A stretch of 64,000 nt of DNA from Bradyrhizobium diazoefficiens (GTDB taxonomy: Bacteria > Pseudomonadota > Alphaproteobacteria > Rhizobiales > Xanthobacteraceae), in contig NZ_JAENXS010000002.1 in assembly GCF_016612535.1 (NCBI RefSeq), positions 1,488,001 to 1,552,000 of the forward strand. Direction: 5' to 3'. The notes below the pieces were generated by a model. The model was not told the DNA's origin, did not search any database, and worked only from the letters and a program-made list of their open reading frames with translations. Below are positions 17,746-27,105 of this stretch, one piece after another. Positions within the stretch are counted from its first letter, which is position 1; the number at the start of each line of letters is the position of its first letter. A program made the position numbers and the translations under genes.

Positions 17746-18804
17746 TCACTTGAACCAGTGCACCAGCGCGATGCTGATGCCGAGCAGGAGCAGCAGCGAC
17801 AGCGTCACGGCCGCCGTTACCCGGCCGCCGACATTGGCGAGCACCTTCACATCGACGCCGAGACCGAGTGCCGCCATCGACACCACCGTGAGGAAGCTCG
17901 TGATCCGCGTGATCGGGGCAACCACCGTGCCCGGCACGATCTCCAGCGAGCGCAACGTCGCCAGCACGAGGAAGCCGAGGATGAACCACGGCACCAGGCG
18001 GAAGAAGCCGATATTGGTCTTCTTGGCACCGGTCTGCCAGCGTGAGGCGACCAGCGACAGGCCGACGACCACGGGGCCGAGCATCAAGACGCGCATCAGC
18101 TTGACCAGCGTACCGATCTGCGTGGAGACGAGACCAGCCGGCACCGTCGCGGCCAGCACTTGAGGCACGGCATAGACGGTGAGACCCGCCAGGATGCCGT
18201 ATTGCGTGGCGGTGAGCTGCAATAGCGGGATCAACAGCGGCAGGCCCAGCACCATCATCACGCCGAGGATCGCAGTGAAGGAGATCGAGGATGCAATCTC
18301 GTCGCTATTGGCGCCGATGATCGGCGCCACCGCCGCGATTGCCGAATTGCCGCAGATGGAGTTGCCGCAGGCGATCAGGATCGACAGCCGCGTCGATAGT
18401 CCAAGCAGGCGGCTGAGCCCGAACGAGACGGTGAGCGCGATCACAACCACGGCTGCAATCGACGCCAGGAGCGCGATGCCTGAGGCCGCGATTGCCGCAA
18501 AGCTGATGGAGGCGCCGAGCAGCATGACCGCGACTTCGAGCAGCTGCTTGGCGCTGAAGGCGATGCCGGCCTGCCAGCGCGGCGCGGGTTTCCAGAAGCT
18601 GCGAACGGCCATCCCAAGCAGGATCGCCATCACCAGCGCCTCGACATAGGGATGCTCGAAGATGCCGAGTTCGAAACGTTCGAGCAGGGCCGAGACGCCG
18701 GCCACGGCGATGCACAGGAGGATGCCGGGAATCAGCGCGACGATGCGGCTAACGGCAGTGGCTGGTTTGGCGTCGGCCGGGCTGGATGCTTGATTTTGCG
18801 ACAC
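17746..18804 (-). CDS. YeiH-family putative sulfate exporter
   Basis: 352-residue integral membrane protein of the YeiH/PSE family with about ten to eleven hydrophobic helices. The family signature CGNSICGNSAIAAVAPIIGA (about residues 145-164) is intact. These proteins are annotated as putative sulfate exporters; the substrate is not established for most members. The N-terminus is a polar 20-residue tail and there is no partner gene next to it. Presence near a transporter/redox block of possible organosulfur function is suggestive only. Confidence 0.82.
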   Translation of the reverse strand: MSQNQASSPADAKPATAVSRIVALIPGILLCIAVAGVSALLERFELGIFEHPYVEALVMAILLGMAVRSFWKPAPRWQAGIAFSAKQLLEVAVMLLGASISFAAIAASGIALLASIAAVVVIALTVSFGLSRLLGLSTRLSILIACGNSICGNSAIAAVAPIIGANSDEIASSISFTAILGVMMVLGLPLLIPLLQLTATQYGILAGLTVYAVPQVLAATVPAGLVSTQIGTLVKLMRVLMLGPVVVGLSLVASRWQTGAKKTNIGFFRLVPWFILGFLVLATLRSLEIVPGTVVAPITRITSFLTVVSMAALGLGVDVKVLANVGGRVTAAVTLSLLLLLGISIALVHWFK

Positions 18805-18915
18805 AAATCTCTCCCTGGGGAGAAAGATTTATACGCAGGGTCGCTCCGCTGGGGAATAAGTTTTCGACATATCAGGGTCGAGCGAAGTCCTGTCCTCGCT
18901 CCGGAATAATCGGGC

Positions 18916-19134
18916 TCAGAAGAGCAGGTTTTTGGCGAGTGAGGCCACGTGGCTGAAGCTGTCGTAGACGCCCGGCTCGAAGAAAGCCGCGCGGGCCAGC
19001 ACGATGGCGGCGACCAGCGACCAGAACAGGCCTGTGCCGGCCCGCAGCAGGAGCTTTGACGCGCGCGACCGCGGCTGCGTGTCCGTCGCGGACACCAGTT
19101 GCTCGCCGAAAGGCTCAAATCCAGTGCGTTCCAT
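18916..19134 (-). CDS. Small hypothetical membrane protein
   Basis: 72-residue protein with one strong hydrophobic segment (LFWSLVAAIVLARAAFF, about residues 37-53) after a basic stretch (RSRASKLLLR), predicting a single-pass inner-membrane protein with its N-terminus inside. It is not a family I recognise. It is divergent from the Baeyer-Villiger monooxygenase gene with a 179-bp shared promoter region. Coding support is moderate: codon use is normal for the window and nothing competes on the other strand. Confidence 0.55.
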   Translation of the reverse strand: MERTGFEPFGEQLVSATDTQPRSRASKLLLRAGTGLFWSLVAAIVLARAAFFEPGVYDSFSHVASLAKNLLF

Positions 19135-19313
19135 GGCCGTGCCAATCCATCAATTTCTGAAGGAAATGTCGTCGTTTCGACCCCAAACAGCAATGGAAGC
19201 GATTGGCGTATTTGCCCTCCGGAGGGGAAACTCCTTCCGCCCGACGAACCCGGGGCAATAGTTTTCTTCTTTTGGCCCGGTTTGGGCGCCCGAACGCGAC
19301 CTGATGCTGCCAG

Positions 19314-21293
19314 ATGGACGATTCCGTCCTTGTCGACTACCGTGCCGTTGCGCGCCGGATCGCCGGAGATCAGAACAAGACGATGAACATCGCATCTCCA
19401 CACAAGCCGCTCGACCTCGCCTCGACAATCGCTGAAGGCGACATCCGCTGCCTGCTGATGGTGCTGGTGCACATGACCGGCGAGGCCCGCTGGCTCAAGC
19501 CGCCCTATCTGCCCAAACGCGACATCCGCCTCATTCCCGATCCCGAGGCTGGCGTACCCCGGGAGGTCCAGGACGAGATCCGCGCTGCGGTCGTCAAGCT
19601 CTTTGCCGACGGCACGCCGAAGCCGGTCATCAGCGATCCCGGCGAAGAGCTGCTGTTGAAGATGATGCGGACCTGCCTCGGCGAAAACGTCGCGCCGGAA
19701 TATGGGCCCTTGATGCGCGAGGAGATGGCCTTTGTGGCGCGCGAGCCGCGCTGGGCCAATCGTCCTTCCGACGACAGGCTCGCAGAGCAACACGTTCTGA
19801 TCGTCGGCGCCGGCGTCTGCGCCATCGCGCTCGGCGTAGCGCTCGGCCGTCTCGGCATCCCCTACACCATCGTCGAGAAGAACGCCGAGCTCGGCGGCAC
19901 CTGGTGGATCAACCGCTATCCCGGCTGCGGCGTCGATACGCCGAATCACTCTTATTCGTACTCGTTCAGCACCCAGAATGCATGGACGCGCTATTTCTGC
20001 CAGCGCGAGGAGTTGCTCGGATATCTGCTGAAGGTCGCGGACGAATATGGCATCCGTGAGCATCTGCGCGTCAACACCGAGCTGACCTCATCGCACTGGG
20101 ACGACAGCAGGCGGCGCTGGATTTCCACATTCAAGACGAAAGACGGCGAAGAGATATTCGAATCCACGGCGCTGGTCTCCGCCATCGGCCAGCTCAACGA
20201 CCCCTCCCGCGCGCACTTCAAGGGCGAAGAGGATTTCAAAGGCACGATCCTGCACTCGGCGCTGTGGTCGGACGACATCAAGCTTGACGGCAAGCATGTA
20301 GCCGTGATCGGCACCGGCGCGACATCGATGCAGCTGGTGCCGACGATTGCCGGCCGCGTTGCTTCCGTCACCGTCTACCAGCGCAGCGCGCAATGGGCGC
20401 GGCCGGTGAAGGGCTATGCCGATCCGATCAGCGAGGGCGCGCGCTGGCTGCTCGCGCATCTGCCGTTCTATGTGCAGTGGTATCGCTTCAACATGTTCTG
20501 GCGCTATGGCGACGGCTTGCTGCCGTTCCTGCGCAAGGACCCGGCCTGGCCGCATCCCGAGCGCGCCGTCAACAAGGGCAACGACCGGCATCGCCAGGAA
20601 TTGACCGACTTCATTCTCACCGAACTGAAGGACCGGCCCGACCTGATTTCGAAATGCGTGCCGACCTACCCGCCGTATGGCAAGCGCATCCTGCTCGACA
20701 ACAACTGGTTCAAGACGCTGACGCGCGACAATGTCGAGCTCGTCACCGACACAATCGACCATTTCGACGCACGCGGCATCGTCACCGCCGACGGCGAGCA
20801 CCGTCCCGCCGATATCATCGTCGTCGCCACCGGCTTCAAGGTGACGGAAATGGCCGCCCGCCTCAACATCAGCGGCCGCGACGGCAAGACTCTGCGCGCG
20901 GCATGGGCTAACGACAATCCGACCGCGTTCCTCGGCCTCACCGTTCCCGATTTTCCCAACTTCTTCTGCATGCTCGGACCGAACTCGGGCCCGGCCCATG
21001 GCGGCAGCGTCATCTTCCAGTCGGAATGCCAGAGCCGCTACATCTCCGCCTGCCTCGTCGACATGATCGAGCAAGGCGTCGCCGCCATCGACGTCCGCAA
21101 GGAGGTGCTCGACGATTACGTTCGCAAGGTCGATGCCGAGCACGAGGCGATGATCTGGACCCATCCGGGCATGAGCACCTACTACCGCAATAGCAGTGGC
21201 CGCGTGTTTTCGGCGATGCCCTGGCGGTTTGTCGACTACTGGCGCATGACGCATGATCCGGATCTGGGGCAGTACAGGCTGACGAAGGCGTAG
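19314..21293 (+). CDS. Flavin-containing (Baeyer-Villiger type) monooxygenase, HAPMO-like
   Basis: 659-residue FAD/NADPH monooxygenase. A helical N-terminal extension of about 155 residues precedes the FAD Rossmann motif (LIVGAGVCAIALG, about 162-174) and second GG (ELGGTWWINRYPGCGVD, about 192-208). The Baeyer-Villiger fingerprint FxGxxxHxxxW is seen as FKGTILHSALW (about 308-318), and the NADPH motif as VIGTGATSMQL. The N-terminal extension and length match 4-hydroxyacetophenone monooxygenase (HapE, about 640 residues) rather than cyclohexanone monooxygenase. It probably converts a ketone to an ester; substrate unknown. A shorter start at 19383 is possible. Confidence 0.85.
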   Translation: MDDSVLVDYRAVARRIAGDQNKTMNIASPHKPLDLASTIAEGDIRCLLMVLVHMTGEARWLKPPYLPKRDIRLIPDPEAGVPREVQDEIRAAVVKLFADGTPKPVISDPGEELLLKMMRTCLGENVAPEYGPLMREEMAFVAREPRWANRPSDDRLAEQHVLIVGAGVCAIALGVALGRLGIPYTIVEKNAELGGTWWINRYPGCGVDTPNHSYSYSFSTQNAWTRYFCQREELLGYLLKVADEYGIREHLRVNTELTSSHWDDSRRRWISTFKTKDGEEIFESTALVSAIGQLNDPSRAHFKGEEDFKGTILHSALWSDDIKLDGKHVAVIGTGATSMQLVPTIAGRVASVTVYQRSAQWARPVKGYADPISEGARWLLAHLPFYVQWYRFNMFWRYGDGLLPFLRKDPAWPHPERAVNKGNDRHRQELTDFILTELKDRPDLISKCVPTYPPYGKRILLDNNWFKTLTRDNVELVTDTIDHFDARGIVTADGEHRPADIIVVATGFKVTEMAARLNISGRDGKTLRAAWANDNPTAFLGLTVPDFPNFFCMLGPNSGPAHGGSVIFQSECQSRYISACLVDMIEQGVAAIDVRKEVLDDYVRKVDAEHEAMIWTHPGMSTYYRNSSGRVFSAMPWRFVDYWRMTHDPDLGQYRLTKA

Positions 21294-21304
21294 GTCCGGC
21301 GACT

Positions 21305-22420
21305 CTACGCCGCAAGCCCGCTGCCGACAGGCGCGAAGTCCAGCCCAAGGCTTTCCGCCACCGCCTTGTTGGTGACGCGACCGCGATGGACGTTCAGTCC
21401 GTTGCGCAAATGAGGATTTTCCAGCACCGCGGCGAACCCCTTGTTCGCGAGCATCAGGCCGAACGGCAGCGTCGCATTGTTCAGTGCCTGGCTCGACGTC
21501 ACCGGCACTGCGCCCGGCATGTTGGCCACGCAATAGTGCACGACACCATCGACTTCATAGGTCGGGTCGCTGTGCGTCGTTGGATGCGAGGTCTCGAAGC
21601 AGCCGCCCTGGTCGATCGCGACGTCGACCAGCACGGCGCCCGGCCGCATCGATCGCAACATCGCGCGCGTGACGAGTTTTGGTGCGCTGGCGCCGGGCAC
21701 CAGCACGGCGCCGATGACGACGTCGGCATTGAACACCTCCTGCTCGACCGACTCGATGGTCGAGAAGCGCGTGCGAATGCGTCCGGCGAAGAGATCGTCG
21801 AGCTCGCGCAAGCGCGGAATCGAGCGGTCGATCACGCTGACTTCAGCACCAAGGCCGGCGGCCATGCGCGCGGCCTGCGTTCCGACCACGCCGCCGCCAA
21901 GCACGACCACGCGTGCCGGCTGCACCCCGGGCACGCCGCCAAGCAGCAGGCCGCGGCCGCCGGCCGATCGCTTGAGCGCGGCACCGGCGGCCTCGATGGC
22001 GAGGCGGCCGGCAACTTCGCTCATTGGCGCAAGCAGGGGGAGGTGACCGGCCGCGTCGGTGACGGTCTCATAGGCGATCGCAGTACAGCCTGACGCGAGC
22101 AGACCCTTGGCCTGTTCAGGATCCGGCGCGAGATGGAGATAGGTAAACAGGATCTGGCCCTCGCGAAGCTGGGTCCATTCATCCTTCTGCGGCTCCTTCA
22201 CCTTCACGATCATGTCGGACTTCGCAAAGATCTCGCGCGTATTCGCGCCGATCGAGGCCCCCGCCCGCTGGTACACCTCGTCGGAGGCACCGATGCCGCT
22301 GCCGGCGCCGGTTTCGACCGTCACCTGATGCCCGGCCGCGACATATTCGCGGACCGCGCCCGGGGTGAGCCCGACGCGATATTCCTGCACCTTGATCTCC
22401 TTGGGCACACCGACACGCAT
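21305..22420 (-). CDS. ald: Alanine dehydrogenase
   Basis: 371-residue NAD-dependent L-alanine dehydrogenase, interconverting alanine and pyruvate plus ammonium. The N-terminus MRVGVPKEIKVQEYRVGLTP is characteristic and the length is exactly usual. Rossmann motif GGGVVGTQAARMAAGLGA is at about residues 171-188; substrate-binding LFTYLHLAPD precedes it. The ATG giving MRVGVPKE is favoured over one eight residues upstream. Convergent with the monooxygenase (11-bp gap) and divergent from an Lrp/AsnC gene that probably controls it. Confidence 0.93.
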   Translation of the reverse strand: MRVGVPKEIKVQEYRVGLTPGAVREYVAAGHQVTVETGAGSGIGASDEVYQRAGASIGANTREIFAKSDMIVKVKEPQKDEWTQLREGQILFTYLHLAPDPEQAKGLLASGCTAIAYETVTDAAGHLPLLAPMSEVAGRLAIEAAGAALKRSAGGRGLLLGGVPGVQPARVVVLGGGVVGTQAARMAAGLGAEVSVIDRSIPRLRELDDLFAGRIRTRFSTIESVEQEVFNADVVIGAVLVPGASAPKLVTRAMLRSMRPGAVLVDVAIDQGGCFETSHPTTHSDPTYEVDGVVHYCVANMPGAVPVTSSQALNNATLPFGLMLANKGFAAVLENPHLRNGLNVHRGRVTNKAVAESLGLDFAPVGSGLAA

Positions 22421-22526
22421 CCTGGGCTCCTTTTGATTCACCCCGTGATCGTAGCGATGTGGCGAGTTTGGTTTCGTGCAAATATCCGCTAGTTTCGCAT
22501 GCCGCGCGCCGGTTTCGGGCGCGGAA

Positions 22527-23033
22527 ATGCCCTCTCACGCTGGAAACGAAACCTTGGCCCTTGACCGGAAAGATCTCGCCATTCTCGTGGAACTCACGAC
22601 CAATGCGCGCGCCAGCCACACCGAGCTTGCGAACAAGGTCGGCCTGTCGAGCACGGCGCTGGCACGGCGGCAGAAGGCGCTGGAGGACGACGGATACATC
22701 CAGGCCTACCAGGCCGCGCTCGACCTCGCGCGGTTCGGCCTCACAACCACGGTGCTGGTGCGCATTGCGCTGGAGAGCCAGAGCGACGAGGCGCTGAAGG
22801 CATTCGAAGCGGAGGTGGTGAAGTGCCCCTCGGTCGTGCGCTGCTTCCTGATGTCGGGCACCGACGACTACATCCTGATCGTGCTCGCGCGCGACATCCA
22901 GGATTTCGAACGCATCCATCGCACCGAGCTGTCGCGCCTGCCGCGCGTCGCGCGCGTGCAATCGAGCTTCGCGCTACGCGAGGTCGTCAACCGCGCGGTG
23001 CCGACCGTGGTGTTCGGCGAGACGAAGCGCTGA
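22527..23033 (+). CDS. Lrp/AsnC-family transcriptional regulator
   Basis: 168-residue regulator: helix-turn-helix at about residues 13-60 (LTTNARASHTELANKVGLSS) and an effector-binding RAM domain at about 75-155 (VLVRIALESQSDEALKAF; FLMSGTDDYILIVLARD). Divergently arranged with ald across a 106-bp gap, the same arrangement as the Lrp-type activators of alanine dehydrogenase (AldR) in other bacteria. It likely senses alanine or another amino acid and controls ald and itself. A start 17 codons upstream is possible. Confidence 0.88.
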   Translation: MPSHAGNETLALDRKDLAILVELTTNARASHTELANKVGLSSTALARRQKALEDDGYIQAYQAALDLARFGLTTTVLVRIALESQSDEALKAFEAEVVKCPSVVRCFLMSGTDDYILIVLARDIQDFERIHRTELSRLPRVARVQSSFALREVVNRAVPTVVFGETKR

Positions 23034-23178
23034 TAGGGCTGCTGCCCGCGCGAACGGAATCTCCTAGGAACAAAGCGCGCTATTGCTCGTTGGGCGCTAT
23101 CGCCAGCGGAACTGCGAGGCCGGCAAATTATCGGCAGGACGGTGCTGCTCGGCTTCTCCGGCAGGAAGCGGATTCGAC

Positions 23179-23670
23179 ATGGCTGAAACTTCACCACAGG
23201 CGCCGGAACGCATTCCCGTGCATCTCATAGTCAACGGTAGCAGTCGCTCGCTCGATCTTGCGCCTTGGACGACGCTGCTCGATGCCCTGCGCGACCGTCT
23301 CGGCTTGACCGGCACCAAAAAGGGTTGCGATCACGGCCAGTGCGGCGCCTGCACCGTTCTCGTCGACGGGCGCCGGGTCAACTCCTGCCTGACGCTTGCA
23401 GTGATGAAGGATGGCGCGCAGGTGACGACGATCGAAGGTCTCGGGGGCGACGGCAAACTCCATCCGTTGCAACAGGCCTTTATCGACCATGATGCTTTTC
23501 AATGCGGCTACTGCACGCCGGGGCAGATCTGCTCCGCAGCAGGGTTGCTGGCTGAGGGCCACGCCAGGAGCATTGACGACATTCGCGAATTGATGAGCGG
23601 CAATCTCTGCCGCTGCGGCGGCTATCCCAACATCGTCGCCGCGATCCAGCAGGCGATGGCTCAATCATGA
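23179..23670 (+). CDS. Molybdenum aldehyde/xanthine oxidoreductase, 2Fe-2S subunit (PaoA-like)
   Basis: 163-residue subunit with two [2Fe-2S] clusters: the plant-type motif C50-x4-C55-x2-C58-x11-C70 and the helical-domain motif CGYC...CRCGGY. Resembles E. coli PaoA (YagT) but has no Tat signal, so the complex is probably cytoplasmic. It transfers electrons from the molybdenum centre to FAD. The next gene starts inside its stop codon (ATGA at 23667-23670). Confidence 0.9.
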   Translation: MAETSPQAPERIPVHLIVNGSSRSLDLAPWTTLLDALRDRLGLTGTKKGCDHGQCGACTVLVDGRRVNSCLTLAVMKDGAQVTTIEGLGGDGKLHPLQQAFIDHDAFQCGYCTPGQICSAAGLLAEGHARSIDDIRELMSGNLCRCGGYPNIVAAIQQAMAQS

Positions 23671-24683
23671 TCAATTTCCAATATGCGCGGGCGGCTGACG
23701 TCGCGGACGCGGTTCGCCTGCTCAATGCCGATCCAGGGGCTAAGCTGATTGCCGGCGGCACCAATCTGGTCGACCTGATGAAGGAGAATGTGGAGCGGCC
23801 GTCACGGTTGATCGACATCTCCCGCCTGCAGCTCGGGCAAGTCGAACAGACACCCGATGGCGGCCTGCTTATCGGTGCACTGGTGCCGAATTCCGACCTC
23901 GCCTATCACCCTCTGGTCGTGCGGAATTATCCCCTCCTTGGCAGCGCCATTCTCGCCGGCGCATCGGCGCAGTTGCGCAACATGGCATCCGTCGGTGGCA
24001 ATCTGATGCAACGGACGCGCTGTGCCTATTTCTACGACACCGCGACGCCGTGCAACAAACGTCACCCCGGCACGGGCTGCTCGGCAATCGAGGGCGCCAA
24101 TCGCGGTCACGCCATTCTTGGCACGAGCGAGGCGTGTATCGCGGTCTATCCGTCCGACATGTGCGTGGCACTTGCAGCACTGGACGCGCGCGTGCGCATC
24201 ACCGGCCCGTCCGGCGACCGGACCATGCCGCTCGTGGATTTCCATCGGTTGCCCGGCGATACCCCGCATCTCGACACGAACCTGGCCGCAGGCGAGATCA
24301 TCACCGCGATCGAGCTGCCGCCGCGCGGATTTTCAGAGCGCTACAGCTACCTGAAGATTCGCGACCGGTTGTCCTATGCGTTCGCGCTGGTCTCTGTCGC
24401 AGCCGCGCTGGAGTTGGATGGCGAGCAGATCGGCGAGGCGCGCCTTGCGCTCGGCGGGGTCGCGCACAAGCCATGGCGCAAGCTGGAGGCCGAAGCCCTG
24501 CTGCGCGGACAGCCGGCGGCGGAAGCCAATTTCGCGCGCGCCGCGGATGCGCTGTTGCAGGGGGCCAAGGCCTACGCCCACAATGGCTTTAAGATCGCGC
24601 TTGCCCGCCGTGCCATCGTTCGTACGCTAGCGCAAGCCGCAAATGCCACGCCGCAATCGCAGTCCCACAAGAAGATCGCGTGA
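23667..24683 (+). CDS. Molybdenum oxidoreductase, FAD-binding subunit (PaoB-like)
   Basis: 338-residue FAD subunit (CO dehydrogenase flavoprotein family). FAD-binding motif AGGTNLVDLMKENVERP (about residues 30-46) and second motif NMASVGGNLMQRTRCAYF (about 107-124) are present. The cysteines in RTRCAYFYDTATPCNKRHPG resemble the [4Fe-4S] insertion found in PaoB, which suggests the same extra cluster. Overlaps both neighbours by 4 bp; together the three genes encode one heterotrimer. Confidence 0.9.
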   Translation: MINFQYARAADVADAVRLLNADPGAKLIAGGTNLVDLMKENVERPSRLIDISRLQLGQVEQTPDGGLLIGALVPNSDLAYHPLVVRNYPLLGSAILAGASAQLRNMASVGGNLMQRTRCAYFYDTATPCNKRHPGTGCSAIEGANRGHAILGTSEACIAVYPSDMCVALAALDARVRITGPSGDRTMPLVDFHRLPGDTPHLDTNLAAGEIITAIELPPRGFSERYSYLKIRDRLSYAFALVSVAAALELDGEQIGEARLALGGVAHKPWRKLEAEALLRGQPAAEANFARAADALLQGAKAYAHNGFKIALARRAIVRTLAQAANATPQSQSHKKIA

Positions 24684-26899
24684 GAACACCGATGAATGCC
24701 TATGTCGGAACACCCACGTCCCGCGTTGACGGTCGCGCCAAGGTCACGGGCGCCGCAAAGTATGCCGGCGAGTTCGCCGCCGACGGCCTCGTGCACGGCT
24801 TTGTCGTCGAAGCCACCATTCCAAGGGGACGCATTTCGCGGCTGGAGGCCACTGACGCCCTGAACGTGAAGGGCGTGCTGGATGTCCTCACGCACGCCCA
24901 TCGCCCGCCGATGGCGGACAAGGACGAAGCCTGGAAGGATGAAGTCGCGCCGGAAAAAGGCTCTCCGTTCCGTCCGCTCTATGACGACGAGGTCAGATTC
25001 AATGGCCAGCCCATCGCGCTGGTCCTTGCCGAGGATTGGGAGACGGCAAAATTCGCCGCGACCTTGCTCCATATCGAATATCAGCAGGACCAATCCTTCG
25101 CGACCGACCTCGAGCGCGAGCGCGACAGGGCCTTCGAGGTCGAAAAGCCGCACAAGCCACGCGGCGATGCTCCGAGCGCGCTCGCTACGGCTGCCGTGAG
25201 GCATCAGGCGGATTACGTCATCCCGACCGAGCACCACAATCCGATGGAGCTGTTTGCCACAACGGTGGTTTTTGAACCCGGCGGCAAGCTCATCGTTTAT
25301 GACAAGACGCAGGGTGTACAGAACGTCCAGAAATATCTATGCAGCGCCTTGATGAAAGAGCCGGACGAAATCCGCGTCATCTCGCCTTATGTTGGCGGCG
25401 CCTTCGGCTCCGGTCTGCGGCCGCAGCACCAAGTGGTGCTTGCGAGCCTCGGCGCACTGGCGCTGAAGCGGCCAGTGCGCGTGGTTCTGACACGGCAACA
25501 GATGTACGGTCTCGGCTTTCGGCCGGCAACCATCGAGCGCGTCGGCCTCGGGGCCAAACTTGACGGAACGCTGGATGCGATCACGCATGAGGCGATCGCG
25601 GTGACCTCGCGCTATGAAGAGTTTTCCCGCAATGACGCCGGCTGGGCGGACCAGCTCTACACGAGCCCGAACACACGCCTCACGCACAAGCTGGTGCCGC
25701 TGGACGTCTCCACCCCCTCCGATATGCGCGCGCCCGGCGCGGCGACGGGTGTCTGCGCTTTGGAATGCGCCATGGATGAGCTGGCGGTGGCCCTCAAGCT
25801 CGATCCGGTCGAGCTGCGGTTGCGCTGCTATTCCGATCGCGACCAGAGCGAGGATCTTCCCTACACCAGCAAGCGACTCCGCGAATGCTACCAGCAGGGT
25901 TCGGACAGTTTCGGCTGGAGCAAACGCAATCCCGAGCCACGCACCATGCGCGACGGCAACGACCTCGTCGGCTGGGGGATGGCGACGGGCGTATGGGAGG
26001 CTCTGCAGATGCCGGTGGCAGCCCGCATCGTGCTGACCGCGAACGGACACGCCGAAGTGTCCTGCGCGGCGTCGGACATCGGCACCGGCACCTATACTAT
26101 CGTGGCGCAGATCGCCGCCGACGCACTCGGCCTGCCGATCGAGAACATCAGCGTCAAGCTCGCCGATTCCACGCTGCCGCAGGCCCCCGTCGAAGGTGGC
26201 TCTTGGATGGCCGCCTCCGCCGCCCATGCGGTGCTCGCCGCAGCCGAGGACGTGCGCGCTGAGCTCTTGCGCCTCGCAAGGACAATGCCGGGATCGGCGC
26301 TCGGCGATGCCGAGGTCACCGATACTGTCCTCAGCGACGGCGCCATCGCCAGTGCCCGGGACAGGCACCGTGCAGTCTCAATCGCTGATGCGATGCGCCA
26401 CGGCCGGGTCGAACGCATCGAAAGAGAAAAGCTGAACCAGTTTCCGGAAGATAAATCGCACGCGCGCAATACACATTCCGCAGTGTTTGCCGAGGTCAAA
26501 GTGGACGAACAGCTCGCCGTCATCCGCGTCACCAGGATGGTCAGCGCCGTGGCCGCGGGTCGGATATTGAACACCAAGACCGCGCGCAGCCAGATCATGG
26601 GCGGCCTGGTCTGGGGTGTCGGAATGGCGCTGCACGAGGAGACGGTGATGGACCACCGTTTCGGCCGCATCATGAACCCGAACATCGCCGAATACCACAT
26701 CCCGGTGAACGCGGACGTTCACGACATCGAGGTGATCTTTGTCGAGGAACCCGATGCGCGCATCAACACGCTTGGTGTCAAGGGATTGGGCGAAATAGGC
26801 CTGGTCGGCGTTCCCGCCGCCATCGCCAACGCGGTCTATCACGCCACCGGCAAACGCATCCGCCGCTTCCCGATCACCCTGGACAAGCTGCTCGACTGA
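24680..26899 (+). CDS. Molybdenum oxidoreductase, molybdopterin-binding subunit (PaoC-like)
   Basis: 739-residue catalytic subunit of the xanthine oxidase family, PaoC (YagR) subgroup by length and pairing. Moco-binding segments include YVGGAFGSGLRPQHQV (about residues 236-251) and PGAATGVCALECAMDELA (about 352-369); the catalytic glutamate lies in KGLGEIGLVGVPAAIANAV near the C-terminus. Probable activity is oxidation of aldehydes to acids, but a purine or N-heterocycle substrate cannot be excluded. GTG start overlaps the previous stop (GTGA); an ATG follows four codons later. No XdhC/PaoD maturation gene is adjacent. Confidence 0.9.
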   Translation: MRTPMNAYVGTPTSRVDGRAKVTGAAKYAGEFAADGLVHGFVVEATIPRGRISRLEATDALNVKGVLDVLTHAHRPPMADKDEAWKDEVAPEKGSPFRPLYDDEVRFNGQPIALVLAEDWETAKFAATLLHIEYQQDQSFATDLERERDRAFEVEKPHKPRGDAPSALATAAVRHQADYVIPTEHHNPMELFATTVVFEPGGKLIVYDKTQGVQNVQKYLCSALMKEPDEIRVISPYVGGAFGSGLRPQHQVVLASLGALALKRPVRVVLTRQQMYGLGFRPATIERVGLGAKLDGTLDAITHEAIAVTSRYEEFSRNDAGWADQLYTSPNTRLTHKLVPLDVSTPSDMRAPGAATGVCALECAMDELAVALKLDPVELRLRCYSDRDQSEDLPYTSKRLRECYQQGSDSFGWSKRNPEPRTMRDGNDLVGWGMATGVWEALQMPVAARIVLTANGHAEVSCAASDIGTGTYTIVAQIAADALGLPIENISVKLADSTLPQAPVEGGSWMAASAAHAVLAAAEDVRAELLRLARTMPGSALGDAEVTDTVLSDGAIASARDRHRAVSIADAMRHGRVERIEREKLNQFPEDKSHARNTHSAVFAEVKVDEQLAVIRVTRMVSAVAAGRILNTKTARSQIMGGLVWGVGMALHEETVMDHRFGRIMNPNIAEYHIPVNADVHDIEVIFVEEPDARINTLGVKGLGEIGLVGVPAAIANAVYHATGKRIRRFPITLDKLLD

Positions 26900-27105
26900 G
26901 GAATGAGGCCGGCCGCGCGTCGGAACGCGCTGTCAAGCGCGCCACTTCACAGCAGCTTTCATTTCATCATCAAAGATAATTGAGGTGCCATTCAGCCGAA
27001 CGGTTGAGGCGCAAGGGGGCGTTCATCAGACCCAGATGATGGAGGACGCGACGTAGCCGGTTTCGCGATTCCATTCATACAACCATCTGATATTCGGGGT
27101 CTCCA